A stretch of 64,000 nt of DNA. Source: Actinoplanes sp. L3-i22 (GTDB taxonomy: Bacteria; Actinomycetota; Actinomycetes; Mycobacteriales; Micromonosporaceae). The notes beneath the pieces are model-generated. The model was not told the DNA's origin and searched no databases. It saw only the letters and a program-made list of their open reading frames with translations. Every line of letters starts with the position of its first letter. Position 1 is the stretch's first letter. The DNA is taken from contig NZ_AP024745.1 in NCBI RefSeq assembly GCF_019704555.1, positions 8,936,501 to 9,000,500 on the forward strand, in the 5' to 3' direction. The position numbers were made by a program, and so were the translations under genes. Below are positions 60,581 through 64,000 of this stretch, one piece after another.

Positions 60581-61959
60581 TTGTCCACCTCCGCGAACGG
60601 GGTGCCGAACGCGCTCGCCGAGGCCTCGTCGTCGGACTTGCCGTCGCGGGCCATCGCGCTCACGAACGCCACCATCTTCTGCTCGCCGTACTTCGTGGCC
60701 AGGCAGTCGACGGCGAAATGTCCGTACCCGTAATAGGCATTGATCTTTTTCGGATCGTCCCAGTCGAGCGACGGCACCTCGATGCCCCGCGGCGCGGCCG
60801 AGGACCCGACGAGCTGCCGGACGGCGGCCTTGCGCGGCGACTGCGCGGCGTGGCGCGGGTAGTGCCCGATGTACTCGGCGACGCCCTCGGTCAGCCACTC
60901 CTCGTGCACGTCGAAGACCAGCTTCTTGCCGGTGTCGTTGCGGTTGCCGAGCGAGACGACGTGCCCCATCTCGTGCTGGATGGTGTCGGCCAGCTCGGCG
61001 CGGGTCCGGTTGCCGCTCATCTTGATCATGATCTCGCTCTGCACGTCGTTGATCGCGACGGTCAGGCCGATCACGCCGTTCTCCCGCGACATCGAGCTGT
61101 TGAACCAGCGCTTCCACTGCTTGTCGTCGGCGAGGTAGACCCGGTAGCGCTGCTGCGGATTGCGGAACTCGCCGGCGAACCGGTCGGCGAAGACCGCGGC
61201 CTTCTCGGCCACCTCGAGCGCCTCCTTCGCCCGGCCCGCGACCGCCGGGGCGGCCGCGACGGTGACCCGGTTGCCGTCCGCCACGACCAGGTCGCCGGCC
61301 TGCCACGGCATCGGCTCGCGCGACTTCTCCGCCCGGTCCGCGAACACGCTGGTGATCAGGAACTTCCCGGCCACCTGCTGGAACGAGAAGGTCTCCTTGA
61401 TCCGCGGCGCGCCCAGGTCGATCCCGTCCTCCGGCAGGATGTCCGGGCAGCTCGGCAGGCTGAAGCAGAAGCCGGAGTAGATCGTGTCGCTGAACTGGGT
61501 GTCGGCCGCCCCGACAAAGGGCTTGTTGCCGCGCGCGTAGGCGAACTGGCTGACGTGCAGCGCCCGGAGCACCTTGAAACGCTTCCGGAAGTACGCCACG
61601 GTGTCGGTCTGCGCCGGATCGACCGGCGCCAGCCAGCCGGCCTCGTCGCCACCGATCAGCGCCGCCGCCTGCCCCTGCAGCATCGCCATCACGGCATCCG
61701 CCGGGCCGCCGGCCGCCGCGTCCACCGCACTCGCCGCGCCGGCCTTCGCACCCGCGGCCTTCACCTCCGCCGCCGACGTGGCCGCCGCCGGCACCTCGCC
61801 GCCGCCCCGGCCGAACACCACCACGAGCACGCCGGTCACGGCCAGAATCCCGATCACCGCGGCGGCGACCAGCCTTCGTCGCGGTCCGCCCGGGGGCACG
61901 GCAGGCGATTGCTCCGGTACGGGCTCCGGCCGCGCCGCCCTGATCCCATGCTCACTCAT
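60547..61959 (-). CDS. Membrane-anchored gluzincin-type zinc peptidase
   Basis: 470 residues, ATG after GGGGGAGCG. A short cytosolic N-terminus, one membrane helix (about 30-52), an Ala-rich linker, then a large external domain. HEMGH at about 328-332 is the HExxH zinc site, and EEWLTEGVAEYIGHY some 30 residues later supplies the third Glu ligand as in gluzincins. The N-terminal external part (about 90-250) may be an NTF2-like domain. It may act on the cell wall or surface proteins; substrate unknown. Confidence 0.78.
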   Translation of the reverse strand: MSEHGIRAARPEPVPEQSPAVPPGGPRRRLVAAAVIGILAVTGVLVVVFGRGGGEVPAAATSAAEVKAAGAKAGAASAVDAAAGGPADAVMAMLQGQAAALIGGDEAGWLAPVDPAQTDTVAYFRKRFKVLRALHVSQFAYARGNKPFVGAADTQFSDTIYSGFCFSLPSCPDILPEDGIDLGAPRIKETFSFQQVAGKFLITSVFADRAEKSREPMPWQAGDLVVADGNRVTVAAAPAVAGRAKEALEVAEKAAVFADRFAGEFRNPQQRYRVYLADDKQWKRWFNSSMSRENGVIGLTVAINDVQSEIMIKMSGNRTRAELADTIQHEMGHVVSLGNRNDTGKKLVFDVHEEWLTEGVAEYIGHYPRHAAQSPRKAAVRQLVGSSAAPRGIEVPSLDWDDPKKINAYYGYGHFAVDCLATKYGEQKMVAFVSAMARDGKSDDEASASAFGTPFAEVDKACLGWIRSQL

Positions 61960-62023
61960 CGCTCCCCCAAAACCCGCACGCATCGCCGACCATGGATCTA
62001 ACCCGATGCGCTAGGTTCACGCC

Positions 62024-62242
62024 ATGGCCCAGAAGAAGACGTGGCACGACCTGTCCCGCGGTCAGCAGCGCGCCATCCTCGTCATCGGCGCCGCCGAGCT
62101 GGTGGTCACCACGATCGCCGCGATCGACCTGATCCGCCGCCCGGCCGACCGGATCCGCGGCCCGAAGCCGGCCTGGTTCCCGGCCCTGGCCGTCCAGCCG
62201 TTCGGCCCCCTCGCCTACCTGCGCTGGGGCCGTCGCCGCTGA
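62024..62242 (+). CDS. Small PLDc_N-like membrane protein
   Basis: 72 residues. A helix at about 17-38 (AILVIGAAELVVTTIAAIDL) and a second hydrophobic stretch ending LAVQPFGPLAYLRWGRRR, the pattern of the short PLD-nuclease N-terminal domain family. Two-helix membrane protein of unknown function. The ATG has no clear binding site, so it may be leaderless. Confidence 0.7.
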   Translation: MAQKKTWHDLSRGQQRAILVIGAAELVVTTIAAIDLIRRPADRIRGPKPAWFPALAVQPFGPLAYLRWGRRR

Positions 62243-62310
62243 TCAGCCGGGTGTGCGAAATGCCGGGATCGGGTATCCCTCCGGTAGCCAGTACCAGGGA
62301 GGCGAGTGCG

Positions 62311-62736
62311 ATGACGACCCCGAGCAGCAGCATCGAGCTGATCAAGTTGAGTGACAGCGACCGGATGGTCGGTGATCCGGCCGAGGACATCCGCGGGCGC
62401 ACGGTCCAGGACCGGGACGGCAATGACCTGGGCCGGGTCGACGACCTGCTGATCGACCCGGAGGAGCAGAAGGTCCGGATGCTGCACGTGGCGCACGGCG
62501 GCATCCTGGGCTTCGGCGCGACCTCGTCCTACGTCCCGATCGAGGCGATCCGGGCGATCGACGACGACGTCGTGCACGTGGCCGAGCCGAAGCAGATCGT
62601 GGCCGGGGCGCCGCGCTACGACCCGGAGCTGATCGACGCCACCGAGTACTACAACGAGCTGTACCGGCATTACGGCTACGCGCCGTTCTGGAGCAACGGC
62701 TACATCTACCCGGGCTATCCGTACTACCGCATCTGA
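62311..62736 (+). CDS. PRC-barrel domain protein
   Basis: 141 residues, ATG preceded by AGGGAGGCGAG. Residues about 25-100 match the PRC barrel (DIRGRTVQDRDGNDLGRVDDLLIDP, then VRMLHVAHGGILGFGAT). The C-terminus is Tyr-rich (YYNELYRHYGYAPFW, YPGYPYYRI). PRC-barrel proteins without other domains are frequent in actinobacteria and often stress-linked; the exact role is unknown. The 3' end overlaps the convergent ABC gene by 13 bp. Confidence 0.82.
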   Translation: MTTPSSSIELIKLSDSDRMVGDPAEDIRGRTVQDRDGNDLGRVDDLLIDPEEQKVRMLHVAHGGILGFGATSSYVPIEAIRAIDDDVVHVAEPKQIVAGAPRYDPELIDATEYYNELYRHYGYAPFWSNGYIYPGYPYYRI

Positions 62737-64000
62737 TCGGCCCGGTGCCAAGAGCGCCACAGCGCGGCGTAGGGCCCGCCGGCGGCGAGCAGCTCGTCGT
62801 GCGTGCCGAGCTCGATGATCCGCCCGTCGTCCATCACGGCCACCCGGTCGGCGTCGTGGGCGGTCTGCAGGCGGTGCGCGATGGCGATCACGGTCCGGCC
62901 GTGCAGCACCGCCGCCAGGGCCCGTTCCGCGTCCCGGGCGGCGGTCGGGTCGAGCAGCGCGGTCGCCTCGTCCAGGATGACCGTGTGCGGGCCGGCCAGC
63001 AGCACCCGGGCCAGCGCGAGCTGCTGGGCCTGCGCCCCGTCCGGCGGCAGCGCCCCGAGGTCGCGGTCCAGGTCGCCGGCCCAGTCCGCGCCGACCGTGG
63101 CCAGCGCGCGGCGCAGCTCGTCGTCCGGGGCGGCCACCATCAGGTTGTCGCGCACCGACTCGCGGAACACGTGCAGCTCCTGGGTGACCAGCACGACCTG
63201 GGTGCGCAGCTGCTCCGGCGGCAGGTCGGCGATCGGCACGCCACCAGCGGTGACGGTGCCGGCCGTGGGGTGGTCGACGCCGGCCAGCAGACGGGCCAGG
63301 GTGGACTTGCCGGCCCCGGAGAGTCCGACGATGGCGAGGCGCTCCCCCGGCCGTACCGTCAGATCGATGTCGTGCAGAACGTCGCGGCCGGCGTCGTAGG
63401 CGAAGCGGACGCCGCGCACCTCGATCCGGTCGCCATCCGGAAGTGATCCGATGGTGGTCGGCGCCGCCGGCGCCGCGGCCAGGCCCTCGACCCGGGCGAA
63501 CGACGCGGCCGCCGCCTGCAGCTGCTCGATCCGGATCAGCAGCGTGTCCAGCGGATTGACCAGCTGACGCAGGTAGAGCACGGCCGCCCCGACCGTCCCC
63601 AGGCTGACCCGGTGCTCCATGTAGAGCCACCCGCCGAGCAGCAGCACCAGCACCACGGGCACCGCGTAGGAGACCTCCACGACCGGGAAGAACACGGTAC
63701 GCAGGCCGAGCGTGATCATCCTGGTCCGGCGGGTGTCGTCGATCGCCGCGTGCCCGGCCGCGAGCCGCCGGTCGGCCAGCCCGAACGCCTCGATGGTCCG
63801 CGCGCCCGAGGTGTTCGCGGCCAGCTCCTCGGCCAGCCACGAGTTGGCCGCGCCCTCGCGCAGGTACGCGTCCCGGGCGCGGCGCAGGTACCACCGGGTG
63901 ACGAACCAGACGCCGGAGAGGCCGAGCACCCCGGCCGTGCCGAGCAGCGGGTTCAGCACCAGCACCGCGACGATGATGAACACCATCTCGACCAGGCCGA
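62724..64000 (-). CDS. ABC exporter, fused permease-ATPase (5' end outside window)
   Basis: At least 420 residues; the N-terminus lies beyond the right edge. The visible part begins within the membrane domain and includes an ATPase with Walker A GLSGAGKST, Q-loop VVLVTQELHVF, Walker B VILDEATALLD and His switch AIAHRL. The signature is degenerate: DGAQAQQLALARV instead of LSGGQ. Type I exporters of this kind often act as heterodimers with one impaired site, so a partner gene may lie just upstream, outside the window. Confidence 0.85.
   Translation of the reverse strand, partial: GLVEMVFIIVAVLVLNPLLGTAGVLGLSGVWFVTRWYLRRARDAYLREGAANSWLAEELAANTSGARTIEAFGLADRRLAAGHAAIDDTRRTRMITLGLRTVFFPVVEVSYAVPVVLVLLLGGWLYMEHRVSLGTVGAAVLYLRQLVNPLDTLLIRIEQLQAAAASFARVEGLAAAPAAPTTIGSLPDGDRIEVRGVRFAYDAGRDVLHDIDLTVRPGERLAIVGLSGAGKSTLARLLAGVDHPTAGTVTAGGVPIADLPPEQLRTQVVLVTQELHVFRESVRDNLMVAAPDDELRRALATVGADWAGDLDRDLGALPPDGAQAQQLALARVLLAGPHTVILDEATALLDPTAARDAERALAAVLHGRTVIAIAHRLQTAHDADRVAVMDDGRIIELGTHDELLAAGGPYAALWRSWHRADQMR

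Overview
The window is very GC-rich DNA with strong third-position G/C bias, frequent GTG/TTG starts and start/stop overlaps. The gene content is typical of a soil actinomycete: an AfsR/SARP-type regulator, an XRE-DUF5753 regulator with its small partner, several two-component systems with LuxR-type regulators, a DrrAB-type exporter, VanZ, CPBP and M48 proteases. It resembles Micromonosporaceae (Actinoplanes-like), but that placement is an inference from gene style. No rRNA, CRISPR array, prophage or recognisable transposase was seen.

Layout. 1-5.4 kb: a putative TetR-type operator, a small protein coupled to an M48-like membrane protease, a PQQ/WD-like lipoprotein and a DMT-like membrane protein. 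5.4-12.5 kb: a polysaccharide cluster (PLP enzyme, initiating sugar transferase, UDP-sugar dehydrogenase and CapD/FlaA1-type enzyme read leftward; GT4 glycosyltransferase read rightward; VanZ). 12.7-20.8 kb: a LuxR regulator, a G-rich and pentanucleotide-repeat region, a CPBP protease, an EF-G paralogue, a membrane protein and a divergent two-component system sharing a nested palindrome, and a minisatellite. 20.8-23.7 kb: 22 tRNA genes on the minus strand, framed by tRNA-derived tandem repeats and transposon-like inverted repeats, and preceded by a promoter, a 49-codon ORF and an intrinsic terminator. 23.7-30 kb: a strong palindrome with an iron-box-like core, an MFS pump with divergent TetR, a secreted beta-propeller protein, and a GntR/sterol-desaturase/YhhN operon (YhhN is frameshifted). 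30-41.2 kb: carbohydrate use: two secreted GH26-like enzymes flanked by two paralogous genes of unknown function, a GH43 plus ABC sugar importer operon, and its LacI regulator. 41-45 kb: a divergent c-di-GMP pair. 45-50.6 kb: an XRE-DUF5753 pair, two small membrane proteins, and a CitAB/DcuSR-type system next to dctA. 50.7-58.5 kb: a DrrAB-type exporter, a large SARP/NB-ARC regulator, a second pentanucleotide repeat and another two-component system. 58.5-64 kb: a secreted phospholipase C broken by a one-base frameshift, an anchored zinc peptidase, a PLDc_N-like protein, a PRC-barrel protein and the C-terminal part of an ABC exporter.

The most unusual region is the tRNA array. It is dense and carries divergent tRNAs: one with a Leu (CAG) anticodon but no long variable arm, a Gly tRNA with C33, and Thr and Glu tRNAs with weakened stems. 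It also has tandem arrays made from tRNA pieces at two places, 24-bp near-identical inverted repeats around 21 of its 22 tRNAs, and a Trp-containing short ORF plus terminator directly upstream of its first gene, tRNA-Trp.
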